A DNA stretch of 64,000 bases, from the NCBI GenBank assembly GCA_038501785.1, contig JBAMJR010000490.1:1-64000 (forward strand), read 5' to 3'. Shown here one piece after another: positions 46,201 through 60,300 of the stretch; position 1 is the first letter of the stretch, and every line of letters begins with the position of its first letter. The notes under the pieces were generated by a model. That model had not been told where the DNA came from and did no database searches. It was given only the letters and a program-made list of their open reading frames with translations. The DNA is from Myoxocephalus aenaeus. Its lineage: Eukaryota; Chordata; Actinopteri; Perciformes; Cottidae. Position numbers and translations under genes: made by a program.

Positions 46201-47959
46201 CTGATGTCAAAGCACACATAGAGAGTCTAGCCGTGATGTCAAAGCACACATAAAGAGTCTAGCCGTGATGTCAAAGCACACATAGAGAGTCTAGCCGTGA
46301 TGTCAAAGCACACGCAGAGAGTCTAGCCGTGCTGTCAAAGACCACATACAGAGTATAGCCCTGATGTCAAAGCACACATAGAGAGTCTAGCCGTGATGTC
46401 AAAGCACACATAAAGAGTCTAGCCGTGATGTCAAAGCACACATAGAGAGTCTAGCCGTGATGTCAAAGCACACATAGAGAGTCTAGCCGTGATGTCAAAG
46501 CACACATAAAGAGTCTAGCCGTGATGTCAAAGCACACATAGAGAGTCTAGCCGTGATGTCAAAGCACACGCAGAGAGTCTAGCCGTGCTGTCAAAGACCA
46601 CATACAGAGTATAGCCCTGATGTCAAAGCACACATAGAGAGTCTAGCCGTGATGTCAAAGCACACATAAAGAGTCTAGCCGTGATGTCAAAGCACACATA
46701 GAGAGTCTAGCCGTGATGTCAAAGCACACGCAGAGAGTCTAGCCGTGCTGTCAAAGACCACATAAAGAGTCTAGCCGTGCTGTCAAAGAACACATAAAGA
46801 GTCTAGCCGTGATGTCAAAGCACATGCAGAGAGTCTAGCCGTGCTGTCAAAGACCACATAAAGAGTATAGCCCTGATGTCAAAGCACACATAAAGAGTCT
46901 AGCCGTGATGTCAAAGCACACGCAGAGAGTCTAGCCGTGATGTCAAAGCACACGCAGAGAGTCTAGCCGTGATGTCAAAGCACACGCAGAGAGTCTAGCC
47001 GTGCTGTCAAAGACCACATAAAGAGTATAGCCCTGATGTCAAAGCACACGCAGAGAGTCTAGCCGTGCTGTCAAAGACCACATAAAGAGTATAGCCCTGA
47101 TGTCAAAGCACACGCAGGGTCAAGCTCTGACGCCAAGGCCAACACATTGCGAGGGATCATCACGCTTTTGACGCACATGTCAGAAAAGGGCCTTCCCGAG
47201 GTCCCACAATGTCGAGGTTCCTACCAATCGATCGGTAATCCACTAGTTAGTATTGACAAGTGCGACGTTCAAGTCTCTGGCGGCTTCAGAACAAAAGATA
47301 TTAGCTGAGGGATCACACCACGTGGTTTTCTTCCGTAATCCTACCCCCTAACCAGGTATAGCCTAACCTGGGAAACTATGGATGCAAGTTAACCAGTTTA
47401 TGCTGGCTCGAGCGTGCAGTAACGCCGGCGGCCAGCGGGGGCAGCCAAAGGAGTCTAGCCGTGCTGTCATAGAACACATAAAGAGTCTAGCCGTGATGTC
47501 AAAGCACACGCAGAGAGTCTAGCCGTGCTGTCAAAGACCACATAAAGAGTATAGCCCTGATGTCAAAGCACACATAAAGAGTCTAGCCGTGATGTCAAAG
47601 CACACGCAGAGAGTCTAGCCGTGCTGTCAAAGACCACATAAAGAGTATAGCCCTGATGTCAAAGCACACGCAGAGAGTCTAGCCGTGCTGTCAAAGACCA
47701 CATAAAGAGTCTAGCCGTGATGTCAAAGCACACGCAGGGTCAAGCTCTGACGCCAAGGCCAACACATTGCGAGGGATCATCACGCTTTTGACGCACATGT
47801 CAGAAAAGGGCCTTCCCGAGGTCCCACAATGTCGAGGTTCCTACCAATCGATCGGTAATCCACTAGTTAGTATTGACAAGTGCGACGTTCAAGTCTCTGG
47901 CGGCTTCAGAACAAAAGATATTAGCTGAGGGATCACACCACGTGGTTTTCTTCCGTAAT
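43250..47959 (+). repeat. Composite satellite unit 6 (4,710 bp)
   Basis: Reference form, without the A insertion, although both neighbours have it. Main array 45646-47117, short array 47450-47737. Confidence 0.95.
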
Positions 47960-50900
47960 CCTAACCCTAACCCTAACCCCCTAACCCTTTTAATAACGTT
48001 AAAAGTACAGCTAAATTGAGTCGGTGGAAAAAAGACGGCAACAATCTTGCGACTTCAAACCCCATCCAACCTTGCTCACCTCCCGACCCCGGGCCCCCAA
48101 ACTTAAGCCCACCCCCGGAGTTAAAACACATTATTCGCTCGATTTAGGGAACCGGACCCCTGGTCCTATAGAGTAAGACGGCAGGGACAAGTCGTGACGG
48201 GGCGCACAGCGTGCGGTTACGCAGCCATTCCCAAGAACATATAAAGAGTCTAGCCCTGATGTCAAAGCACACGCAGAGGGTCTAACAACGACGGATTTCG
48301 AAAAGAGTACCACGTATGTAACCATTGAGACTGTGCGCATCTTCCAGTAGTAGTGGGATCACTGTGTGTAAAGTATTGACGTCGCGAGCTGCGAGAAAGC
48401 AACAGCTATACCTCATAGATTTCTTTCTCCGTGTTTTGAGGTCCTACGGTTTCCTCGTTCCACAAACGCATCTGAAAGCTCGTCAAATGACACAGGCGGA
48501 AGCAGACGGTCATTTCAAGTGGTCTTTCATTATGGTGCAACGAAGATTTATGAAACAAATGGCTCATTTCTTTATTTCTGAACCGAAAAACATGATTTTT
48601 GGACTGGAAAGGCTTGTGAAAATGTCATTGCTTGTGTTTATTGTGATTATTATTGCAGATTCTGATGATTTAGGTCTTAATCTTTCTAAAGAGGTGCAGT
48701 ATTACTCTGGGGCCTGATGGGAAGTCACCAAAAATACAATTCTTTATGAAAACATTTATAACATAGGTGTGCTGTTGTGTTTGTTTAGAGATTTCCACTC
48801 TATTTAAGTAACACACACACATAGAGTTATGAACTGATACAACCCATTGTTGTAGCTTTATATTATTGTTTAGTTTACATACCATTTATGACGTCATCTC
48901 AAGTCCTTTATTGTAAACCTGTATTGAGGATGACTACTTAGCTGTCTCACCTCAAGGTATTTGATTTGAACTCACAATCAATTAATATACCACTACCAGT
49001 GGGTTTCTACTAAACCCAACCACCTGGGGATGCACGTCTCACCTCAAGTCCCCCTCCCAGAGGGTTAAAGAAATAAAAGGATGGAAAATGTGAAGGCTTG
49101 AATACCAATATTAATATCCACTGTTTATTATGTTGTGATGTATTATTGAGTGCACTTTTCTTTGAGAGAGGGACAGAAACATGTTCAATTTTGACTAATA
49201 AGTTTTATTCTAATAGACACTGTGTGATGTAATACTTACCTGGTATCGTAACATGTCATTTTGTACACTTATTATGAGGAAACAGGTTGTACAGAAGCTA
49301 ATCGTTGAAACTGTTGTACCTAAGGTCACATATGATGTATAATTACAAAGATACAAGTATATCCACATGTGTTACTGTTATAACAGTTGGAGTAGCATAA
49401 GGGATAAAGAGTCTAGCGCTGATGTCCAAGCACACGCAGGGTCAAGCTCTGACGCCAAGGCCAACACATTCTCCTCACAAAGCAGTCTTTTAATTCAAAT
49501 TAATTACTTTAAAACCACTTAGAGATCTGGATCCTTTTCCTAAACCAAGAGGGGCTTCTCAACATGCATACCCTGAAATATGGGGTCAAAAGCTGCAAGT
49601 TAAGGGCCCTAACCAGACCCTAATGTAGTTTTCTTTTGATCTTTTTTGACAAGTGCAAAAATGGCAATAAACTCCTAAATATTCATTTGTTTTCTCCCAT
49701 TTTTCTCACAGACACTCAGTAGAGGGCCTACAATGAGGTCATTGGGTGAAATCCCCTTAAAAACATCCACAAGGCTTAATTGGCTGTATGAAATCCAGGA
49801 TTTAAAGAGGGTGTCAGGCCTAACAAACCTGAGACCACCTGAATAGTCTGAGCTGATCAGAGCTTTTTTTGCTCTGAACATGTCAGAGCTTAGCTTTCTT
49901 TTTGACGTTGTAGCCACTGCCAAATGGGATCCAACCATGTTGGTTGTGACTCTGTAGCCCTTAGCATCTCTGCGTGGGAGTGGTTTGAAGACCCCCCCAA
50001 AACACCAATTTCACTCCTTCAAAGGCTCATATCTCCTCAGGGAAAGATTTTAAGTGCTTGAAACTTGATGGGATCATTGTCCTGGAAGCCTTGAAGAGGA
50101 TTCCAAAAGGACAAGTCTGTAGACCCTATAGAAAGCTAACTTCCGGTAGCAGCATGCTAGCTAGTTAAAACCAAGTGGCCCTAGTAGAGCATCCTCGGTT
50201 GTCCACCATCCTCTAGTTTTGGGATCACACCACGTGGTTTTCTTCCGTAATCCTACCCCCTAGTATAGCCGAACCTGGGAAACTATGGATGCAAGTTAAC
50301 CAGTTTATGCTGGCTCGAGCGTGCAGTAACGCCGGCGGCCAGCGGGGGCAGCCAAAGGAGTCTAGCCGTGCTGTCATAGAACACATAAAGAGTCTAGCCG
50401 TGATGTCAAAGCACACGCAGAGAGTCTAGCCGTGCTGTCAAAGACCACATAAAGAGTATAGCCCTGATGTCAAAGCACACGCAGAGAGTCTAGCCGTGCT
50501 GTCAAAGCACACGCAGAGAGTCTAGCCGTGCTGTCAAAGACCACATAAAGAGTCTAGCCGTGATGTCAAAGACCACATAAAGAGTCTAGCCGTGCTGTCA
50601 AAGACCACATAAAGAGTCTAGCCGTGATGTCAAAGCACACATAAAGAGTCTAGCCGTGATGTCAAAGCACACGCAGAGAGTCTAGCCGTGCTGTCAAAGA
50701 CCACATAAAGAGTCTAGCCGTGATGTCAAAGCACACATAGAGAGTCTAGCCGTGATGTCAAAGCACACATAAAGAGTATAGCCCTGATGTCAAAGCACAC
50801 GCAGAGAGTCTAGCCGTGCTGTCAAAGCACACATAAAGAGTCTAGCCGTGATGTCAAAGCACACGCAGAGAGTCTAGCCGTGCTGTCAAGGACCACATAA

Positions 50901-52670
50901 AGAGTATAGCCCTGATGTCAAAGCACACATAGAGAGTCTAGCCGTGATGTCAAAGCACACATAAAGAGTCTAGCCGTGATGTCAAAGCACACATAGAGAG
51001 TCTAGCCGTGATGTCAAAGCACACGCAGAGAGTCTAGCCGTGCTGTCAAAGACCACATACAGAGTATAGCCCTGATGTCAAAGCACACATAGAGAGTCTA
51101 GCCGTGATGTCAAAGCACACATAAAGAGTCTAGCCGTGATGTCAAAGCACACATAGAGAGTCTAGCCGTGATGTCAAAGCACACATAGAGAGTCTAGCCG
51201 TGATGTCAAAGCACACATAAAGAGTCTAGCCGTGATGTCAAAGCACACATAGAGAGTCTAGCCGTGATGTCAAAGCACACGCAGAGAGTCTAGCCGTGCT
51301 GTCAAAGACCACATACAGAGTATAGCCCTGATGTCAAAGCACACATAGAGAGTCTAGCCGTGATGTCAAAGCACACATAAAGAGTCTAGCCGTGATGTCA
51401 AAGCACACATAGAGAGTCTAGCCGTGATGTCAAAGCACACGCAGAGAGTCTAGCCGTGCTGTCAAAGACCACATAAAGAGTCTAGCCGTGCTGTCAAAGA
51501 ACACATAAAGAGTCTAGCCGTGATGTCAAAGCACATGCAGAGAGTCTAGCCGTGCTGTCAAAGACCACATAAAGAGTATAGCCCTGATGTCAAAGCACAC
51601 ATAAAGAGTCTAGCCGTGATGTCAAAGCACACGCAGAGAGTCTAGCCGTGATGTCAAAGCACACGCAGAGAGTCTAGCCGTGATGTCAAAGCACACGCAG
51701 AGAGTCTAGCCGTGCTGTCAAAGACCACATAAAGAGTATAGCCCTGATGTCAAAGCACACGCAGAGAGTCTAGCCGTGCTGTCAAAGACCACATAAAGAG
51801 TATAGCCCTGATGTCAAAGCACACGCAGGGTCAAGCTCTGACGCCAAGGCCAACACATTGCGAGGGATCATCACGCTTTTGACGCACATGTCAGAAAAGG
51901 GCCTTCCCGAGGTCCCACAATGTCGAGGTTCCTACCAATCGATCGGTAATCCACTAGTTAGTATTGACAAGTGCGACGTTCAAGTCTCTGGCGGCTTCAG
52001 AACAAAAGATATTAGCTGAGGGATCACACCACGTGGTTTTCTTCCGTAATCCTACCCCCTAACCAGGTATAGCCTAACCTGGGAAACTATGGATGCAAGT
52101 TAACCAGTTTATGCTGGCTCGAGCGTGCAGTAACGCCGGCGGCCAGCGGGGGCAGCCAAAGGAGTCTAGCCGTGCTGTCATAGAACACATAAAGAGTCTA
52201 GCCGTGATGTCAAAGCACACGCAGAGAGTCTAGCCGTGCTGTCAAAGACCACATAAAGAGTATAGCCCTGATGTCAAAGCACACATAAAGAGTCTAGCCG
52301 TGATGTCAAAGCACACGCAGAGAGTCTAGCCGTGCTGTCAAAGACCACATAAAGAGTATAGCCCTGATGTCAAAGCACACGCAGAGAGTCTAGCCGTGCT
52401 GTCAAAGACCACATAAAGAGTCTAGCCGTGATGTCAAAGCACACGCAGGGTCAAGCTCTGACGCCAAGGCCAACACATTGCGAGGGATCATCACGCTTTT
52501 GACGCACATGTCAGAAAAGGGCCTTCCCGAGGTCCCACAATGTCGAGGTTCCTACCAATCGATCGGTAATCCACTAGTTAGTATTGACAAGTGCGACGTT
52601 CAAGTCTCTGGCGGCTTCAGAACAAAAGATATTAGCTGAGGGATCACACCACGTGGTTTTCTTCCGTAAT
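47960..52670 (+). repeat. Composite satellite unit 7 (4,711 bp, A-insertion variant)
   Basis: Carries the same inserted A as unit 5, here at 48208. Main array 50357-51828, short array 52161-52448. Confidence 0.95.
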
Positions 52671-55600
52671 CCTAACCCTAACCCTAACCCCCTAACCCTT
52701 TTAATAACGTTAAAAGTACAGCTAAATTGAGTCGGTGGAAAAAAGACGGCAACAATCTTGCGACTTCAAACCCCATCCAACCTTGCTCACCTCCCGACCC
52801 CGGGCCCCCAAACTTAAGCCCACCCCCGGAGTTAAAACACATTATTCGCTCGATTTAGGGAACCGGACCCCTGGTCCTATAGAGTAAGACGGCAGGGACA
52901 AGTCGTGACGGGGCGCACGCGTGCGGTTACGCAGCCATTCCCAAGAACATATAAAGAGTCTAGCCCTGATGTCAAAGCACACGCAGAGGGTCTAACAACG
53001 ACGGATTTCGAAAAGAGTACCACGTATGTAACCATTGAGACTGTGCGCATCTTCCAGTAGTAGTGGGATCACTGTGTGTAAAGTATTGACGTCGCGAGCT
53101 GCGAGAAAGCAACAGCTATACCTCATAGATTTCTTTCTCCGTGTTTTGAGGTCCTACGGTTTCCTCGTTCCACAAACGCATCTGAAAGCTCGTCAAATGA
53201 CACAGGCGGAAGCAGACGGTCATTTCAAGTGGTCTTTCATTATGGTGCAACGAAGATTTATGAAACAAATGGCTCATTTCTTTATTTCTGAACCGAAAAA
53301 CATGATTTTTGGACTGGAAAGGCTTGTGAAAATGTCATTGCTTGTGTTTATTGTGATTATTATTGCAGATTCTGATGATTTAGGTCTTAATCTTTCTAAA
53401 GAGGTGCAGTATTACTCTGGGGCCTGATGGGAAGTCACCAAAAATACAATTCTTTATGAAAACATTTATAACATAGGTGTGCTGTTGTGTTTGTTTAGAG
53501 ATTTCCACTCTATTTAAGTAACACACACACATAGAGTTATGAACTGATACAACCCATTGTTGTAGCTTTATATTATTGTTTAGTTTACATACCATTTATG
53601 ACGTCATCTCAAGTCCTTTATTGTAAACCTGTATTGAGGATGACTACTTAGCTGTCTCACCTCAAGGTATTTGATTTGAACTCACAATCAATTAATATAC
53701 CACTACCAGTGGGTTTCTACTAAACCCAACCACCTGGGGATGCACGTCTCACCTCAAGTCCCCCTCCCAGAGGGTTAAAGAAATAAAAGGATGGAAAATG
53801 TGAAGGCTTGAATACCAATATTAATATCCACTGTTTATTATGTTGTGATGTATTATTGAGTGCACTTTTCTTTGAGAGAGGGACAGAAACATGTTCAATT
53901 TTGACTAATAAGTTTTATTCTAATAGACACTGTGTGATGTAATACTTACCTGGTATCGTAACATGTCATTTTGTACACTTATTATGAGGAAACAGGTTGT
54001 ACAGAAGCTAATCGTTGAAACTGTTGTACCTAAGGTCACATATGATGTATAATTACAAAGATACAAGTATATCCACATGTGTTACTGTTATAACAGTTGG
54101 AGTAGCATAAGGGATAAAGAGTCTAGCGCTGATGTCCAAGCACACGCAGGGTCAAGCTCTGACGCCAAGGCCAACACATTCTCCTCACAAAGCAGTCTTT
54201 TAATTCAAATTAATTACTTTAAAACCACTTAGAGATCTGGATCCTTTTCCTAAACCAAGAGGGGCTTCTCAACATGCATACCCTGAAATATGGGGTCAAA
54301 AGCTGCAAGTTAAGGGCCCTAACCAGACCCTAATGTAGTTTTCTTTTGATCTTTTTTGACAAGTGCAAAAATGGCAATAAACTCCTAAATATTCATTTGT
54401 TTTCTCCCATTTTTCTCACAGACACTCAGTAGAGGGCCTACAATGAGGTCATTGGGTGAAATCCCCTTAAAAACATCCACAAGGCTTAATTGGCTGTATG
54501 AAATCCAGGATTTAAAGAGGGTGTCAGGCCTAACAAACCTGAGACCACCTGAATAGTCTGAGCTGATCAGAGCTTTTTTTGCTCTGAACATGTCAGAGCT
54601 TAGCTTTCTTTTTGACGTTGTAGCCACTGCCAAATGGGATCCAACCATGTTGGTTGTGACTCTGTAGCCCTTAGCATCTCTGCGTGGGAGTGGTTTGAAG
54701 ACCCCCCCAAAACACCAATTTCACTCCTTCAAAGGCTCATATCTCCTCAGGGAAAGATTTTAAGTGCTTGAAACTTGATGGGATCATTGTCCTGGAAGCC
54801 TTGAAGAGGATTCCAAAAGGACAAGTCTGTAGACCCTATAGAAAGCTAACTTCCGGTAGCAGCATGCTAGCTAGTTAAAACCAAGTGGCCCTAGTAGAGC
54901 ATCCTCGGTTGTCCACCATCCTCTAGTTTTGGGATCACACCACGTGGTTTTCTTCCGTAATCCTACCCCCTAGTATAGCCGAACCTGGGAAACTATGGAT
55001 GCAAGTTAACCAGTTTATGCTGGCTCGAGCGTGCAGTAACGCCGGCGGCCAGCGGGGGCAGCCAAAGGAGTCTAGCCGTGCTGTCATAGAACACATAAAG
55101 AGTCTAGCCGTGATGTCAAAGCACACGCAGAGAGTCTAGCCGTGCTGTCAAAGACCACATAAAGAGTATAGCCCTGATGTCAAAGCACACGCAGAGAGTC
55201 TAGCCGTGCTGTCAAAGCACACGCAGAGAGTCTAGCCGTGCTGTCAAAGACCACATAAAGAGTCTAGCCGTGATGTCAAAGACCACATAAAGAGTCTAGC
55301 CGTGCTGTCAAAGACCACATAAAGAGTCTAGCCGTGATGTCAAAGCACACATAAAGAGTCTAGCCGTGATGTCAAAGCACACGCAGAGAGTCTAGCCGTG
55401 CTGTCAAAGACCACATAAAGAGTCTAGCCGTGATGTCAAAGCACACATAGAGAGTCTAGCCGTGATGTCAAAGCACACATAAAGAGTATAGCCCTGATGT
55501 CAAAGCACACGCAGAGAGTCTAGCCGTGCTGTCAAAGCACACATAAAGAGTCTAGCCGTGATGTCAAAGCACACGCAGAGAGTCTAGCCGTGCTGTCAAG

Positions 55601-57380
55601 GACCACATAAAGAGTATAGCCCTGATGTCAAAGCACACATAGAGAGTCTAGCCGTGATGTCAAAGCACACATAAAGAGTCTAGCCGTGATGTCAAAGCAC
55701 ACATAGAGAGTCTAGCCGTGATGTCAAAGCACACGCAGAGAGTCTAGCCGTGCTGTCAAAGACCACATACAGAGTATAGCCCTGATGTCAAAGCACACAT
55801 AGAGAGTCTAGCCGTGATGTCAAAGCACACATAAAGAGTCTAGCCGTGATGTCAAAGCACACATAGAGAGTCTAGCCGTGATGTCAAAGCACACATAGAG
55901 AGTCTAGCCGTGATGTCAAAGCACACATAAAGAGTCTAGCCGTGATGTCAAAGCACACATAGAGAGTCTAGCCGTGATGTCAAAGCACACGCAGAGAGTC
56001 TAGCCGTGCTGTCAAAGACCACATACAGAGTATAGCCCTGATGTCAAAGCACACATAGAGAGTCTAGCCGTGATGTCAAAGCACACATAAAGAGTCTAGC
56101 CGTGATGTCAAAGCACACATAGAGAGTCTAGCCGTGATGTCAAAGCACACGCAGAGAGTCTAGCCGTGCTGTCAAAGACCACATAAAGAGTCTAGCCGTG
56201 CTGTCAAAGAACACATAAAGAGTCTAGCCGTGATGTCAAAGCACATGCAGAGAGTCTAGCCGTGCTGTCAAAGACCACATAAAGAGTATAGCCCTGATGT
56301 CAAAGCACACATAAAGAGTCTAGCCGTGATGTCAAAGCACACGCAGAGAGTCTAGCCGTGATGTCAAAGCACACGCAGAGAGTCTAGCCGTGATGTCAAA
56401 GCACACGCAGAGAGTCTAGCCGTGCTGTCAAAGACCACATAAAGAGTATAGCCCTGATGTCAAAGCACACGCAGAGAGTCTAGCCGTGCTGTCAAAGACC
56501 ACATAAAGAGTATAGCCCTGATGTCAAAGCACACGCAGGGTCAAGCTCTGACGCCAAGGCCAACACATTGCGAGGGATCATCACGCTTTTGACGCACATG
56601 TCAGAAAAGGGCCTTCCCGAGGTCCCACAATGTCGAGGTTCCTACCAATCGATCGGTAATCCACTAGTTAGTATTGACAAGTGCGACGTTCAAGTCTCTG
56701 GCGGCTTCAGAACAAAAGATATTAGCTGAGGGATCACACCACGTGGTTTTCTTCCGTAATCCTACCCCCTAACCAGGTATAGCCTAACCTGGGAAACTAT
56801 GGATGCAAGTTAACCAGTTTATGCTGGCTCGAGCGTGCAGTAACGCCGGCGGCCAGCGGGGGCAGCCAAAGGAGTCTAGCCGTGCTGTCATAGAACACAT
56901 AAAGAGTCTAGCCGTGATGTCAAAGCACACGCAGAGAGTCTAGCCGTGCTGTCAAAGACCACATAAAGAGTATAGCCCTGATGTCAAAGCACACATAAAG
57001 AGTCTAGCCGTGATGTCAAAGCACACGCAGAGAGTCTAGCCGTGCTGTCAAAGACCACATAAAGAGTATAGCCCTGATGTCAAAGCACACGCAGAGAGTC
57101 TAGCCGTGCTGTCAAAGACCACATAAAGAGTCTAGCCGTGATGTCAAAGCACACGCAGGGTCAAGCTCTGACGCCAAGGCCAACACATTGCGAGGGATCA
57201 TCACGCTTTTGACGCACATGTCAGAAAAGGGCCTTCCCGAGGTCCCACAATGTCGAGGTTCCTACCAATCGATCGGTAATCCACTAGTTAGTATTGACAA
57301 GTGCGACGTTCAAGTCTCTGGCGGCTTCAGAACAAAAGATATTAGCTGAGGGATCACACCACGTGGTTTTCTTCCGTAAT
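52671..57380 (+). repeat. Composite satellite unit 8 (4,710 bp)
   Basis: Reference form. Main array 55067-56538, short array 56871-57158. Confidence 0.95.
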
Positions 57381-60300
57381 CCTAACCCTAACCCTAACCC
57401 CCTAACCCTTTTAATAACGTTAAAAGTACAGCTAAATTGAGTCGGTGGAAAAAAGACGGCAACAATCTTGCGACTTCAAACCCCATCCAACCTTGCTCAC
57501 CTCCCGACCCCGGGCCCCCAAACTTAAGCCCACCCCCGGAGTTAAAACACATTATTCGCTCGATTTAGGGAACCGGACCCCTGGTCCTATAGAGTAAGAC
57601 GGCAGGGACAAGTCGTGACGGGGCGCACGCGTGCGGTTACGCAGCCATTCCCAAGAACATATAAAGAGTCTAGCCCTGATGTCAAAGCACACGCAGAGGG
57701 TCTAACAACGACGGATTTCGAAAAGAGTACCACGTATGTAACCATTGAGACTGTGCGCATCTTCCAGTAGTAGTGGGATCACTGTGTGTAAAGTATTGAC
57801 GTCGCGAGCTGCGAGAAAGCAACAGCTATACCTCATAGATTTCTTTCTCCGTGTTTTGAGGTCCTACGGTTTCCTCGTTCCACAAACGCATCTGAAAGCT
57901 CGTCAAATGACACAGGCGGAAGCAGACGGTCATTTCAAGTGGTCTTTCATTATGGTGCAACGAAGATTTATGAAACAAATGGCTCATTTCTTTATTTCTG
58001 AACCGAAAAACATGATTTTTGGACTGGAAAGGCTTGTGAAAATGTCATTGCTTGTGTTTATTGTGATTATTATTGCAGATTCTGATGATTTAGGTCTTAA
58101 TCTTTCTAAAGAGGTGCAGTATTACTCTGGGGCCTGATGGGAAGTCACCAAAAATACAATTCTTTATGAAAACATTTATAACATAGGTGTGCTGTTGTGT
58201 TTGTTTAGAGATTTCCACTCTATTTAAGTAACACACACACATAGAGTTATGAACTGATACAACCCATTGTTGTAGCTTTATATTATTGTTTAGTTTACAT
58301 ACCATTTATGACGTCATCTCAAGTCCTTTATTGTAAACCTGTATTGAGGATGACTACTTAGCTGTCTCACCTCAAGGTATTTGATTTGAACTCACAATCA
58401 ATTAATATACCACTACCAGTGGGTTTCTACTAAACCCAACCACCTGGGGATGCACGTCTCACCTCAAGTCCCCCTCCCAGAGGGTTAAAGAAATAAAAGG
58501 ATGGAAAATGTGAAGGCTTGAATACCAATATTAATATCCACTGTTTATTATGTTGTGATGTATTATTGAGTGCACTTTTCTTTGAGAGAGGGACAGAAAC
58601 ATGTTCAATTTTGACTAATAAGTTTTATTCTAATAGACACTGTGTGATGTAATACTTACCTGGTATCGTAACATGTCATTTTGTACACTTATTATGAGGA
58701 AACAGGTTGTACAGAAGCTAATCGTTGAAACTGTTGTACCTAAGGTCACATATGATGTATAATTACAAAGATACAAGTATATCCACATGTGTTACTGTTA
58801 TAACAGTTGGAGTAGCATAAGGGATAAAGAGTCTAGCGCTGATGTCCAAGCACACGCAGGGTCAAGCTCTGACGCCAAGGCCAACACATTCTCCTCACAA
58901 AGCAGTCTTTTAATTCAAATTAATTACTTTAAAACCACTTAGAGATCTGGATCCTTTTCCTAAACCAAGAGGGGCTTCTCAACATGCATACCCTGAAATA
59001 TGGGGTCAAAAGCTGCAAGTTAAGGGCCCTAACCAGACCCTAATGTAGTTTTCTTTTGATCTTTTTTGACAAGTGCAAAAATGGCAATAAACTCCTAAAT
59101 ATTCATTTGTTTTCTCCCATTTTTCTCACAGACACTCAGTAGAGGGCCTACAATGAGGTCATTGGGTGAAATCCCCTTAAAAACATCCACAAGGCTTAAT
59201 TGGCTGTATGAAATCCAGGATTTAAAGAGGGTGTCAGGCCTAACAAACCTGAGACCACCTGAATAGTCTGAGCTGATCAGAGCTTTTTTTGCTCTGAACA
59301 TGTCAGAGCTTAGCTTTCTTTTTGACGTTGTAGCCACTGCCAAATGGGATCCAACCATGTTGGTTGTGACTCTGTAGCCCTTAGCATCTCTGCGTGGGAG
59401 TGGTTTGAAGACCCCCCCAAAACACCAATTTCACTCCTTCAAAGGCTCATATCTCCTCAGGGAAAGATTTTAAGTGCTTGAAACTTGATGGGATCATTGT
59501 CCTGGAAGCCTTGAAGAGGATTCCAAAAGGACAAGTCTGTAGACCCTATAGAAAGCTAACTTCCGGTAGCAGCATGCTAGCTAGTTAAAACCAAGTGGCC
59601 CTAGTAGAGCATCCTCGGTTGTCCACCATCCTCTAGTTTTGGGATCACACCACGTGGTTTTCTTCCGTAATCCTACCCCCTAGTATAGCCGAACCTGGGA
59701 AACTATGGATGCAAGTTAACCAGTTTATGCTGGCTCGAGCGTGCAGTAACGCCGGCGGCCAGCGGGGGCAGCCAAAGGAGTCTAGCCGTGCTGTCATAGA
59801 ACACATAAAGAGTCTAGCCGTGATGTCAAAGCACACGCAGAGAGTCTAGCCGTGCTGTCAAAGACCACATAAAGAGTATAGCCCTGATGTCAAAGCACAC
59901 GCAGAGAGTCTAGCCGTGCTGTCAAAGCACACGCAGAGAGTCTAGCCGTGCTGTCAAAGACCACATAAAGAGTCTAGCCGTGATGTCAAAGACCACATAA
60001 AGAGTCTAGCCGTGCTGTCAAAGACCACATAAAGAGTCTAGCCGTGATGTCAAAGCACACATAAAGAGTCTAGCCGTGATGTCAAAGCACACGCAGAGAG
60101 TCTAGCCGTGCTGTCAAAGACCACATAAAGAGTCTAGCCGTGATGTCAAAGCACACATAGAGAGTCTAGCCGTGATGTCAAAGCACACATAAAGAGTATA
60201 GCCCTGATGTCAAAGCACACGCAGAGAGTCTAGCCGTGCTGTCAAAGCACACATAAAGAGTCTAGCCGTGATGTCAAAGCACACGCAGAGAGTCTAGCCG

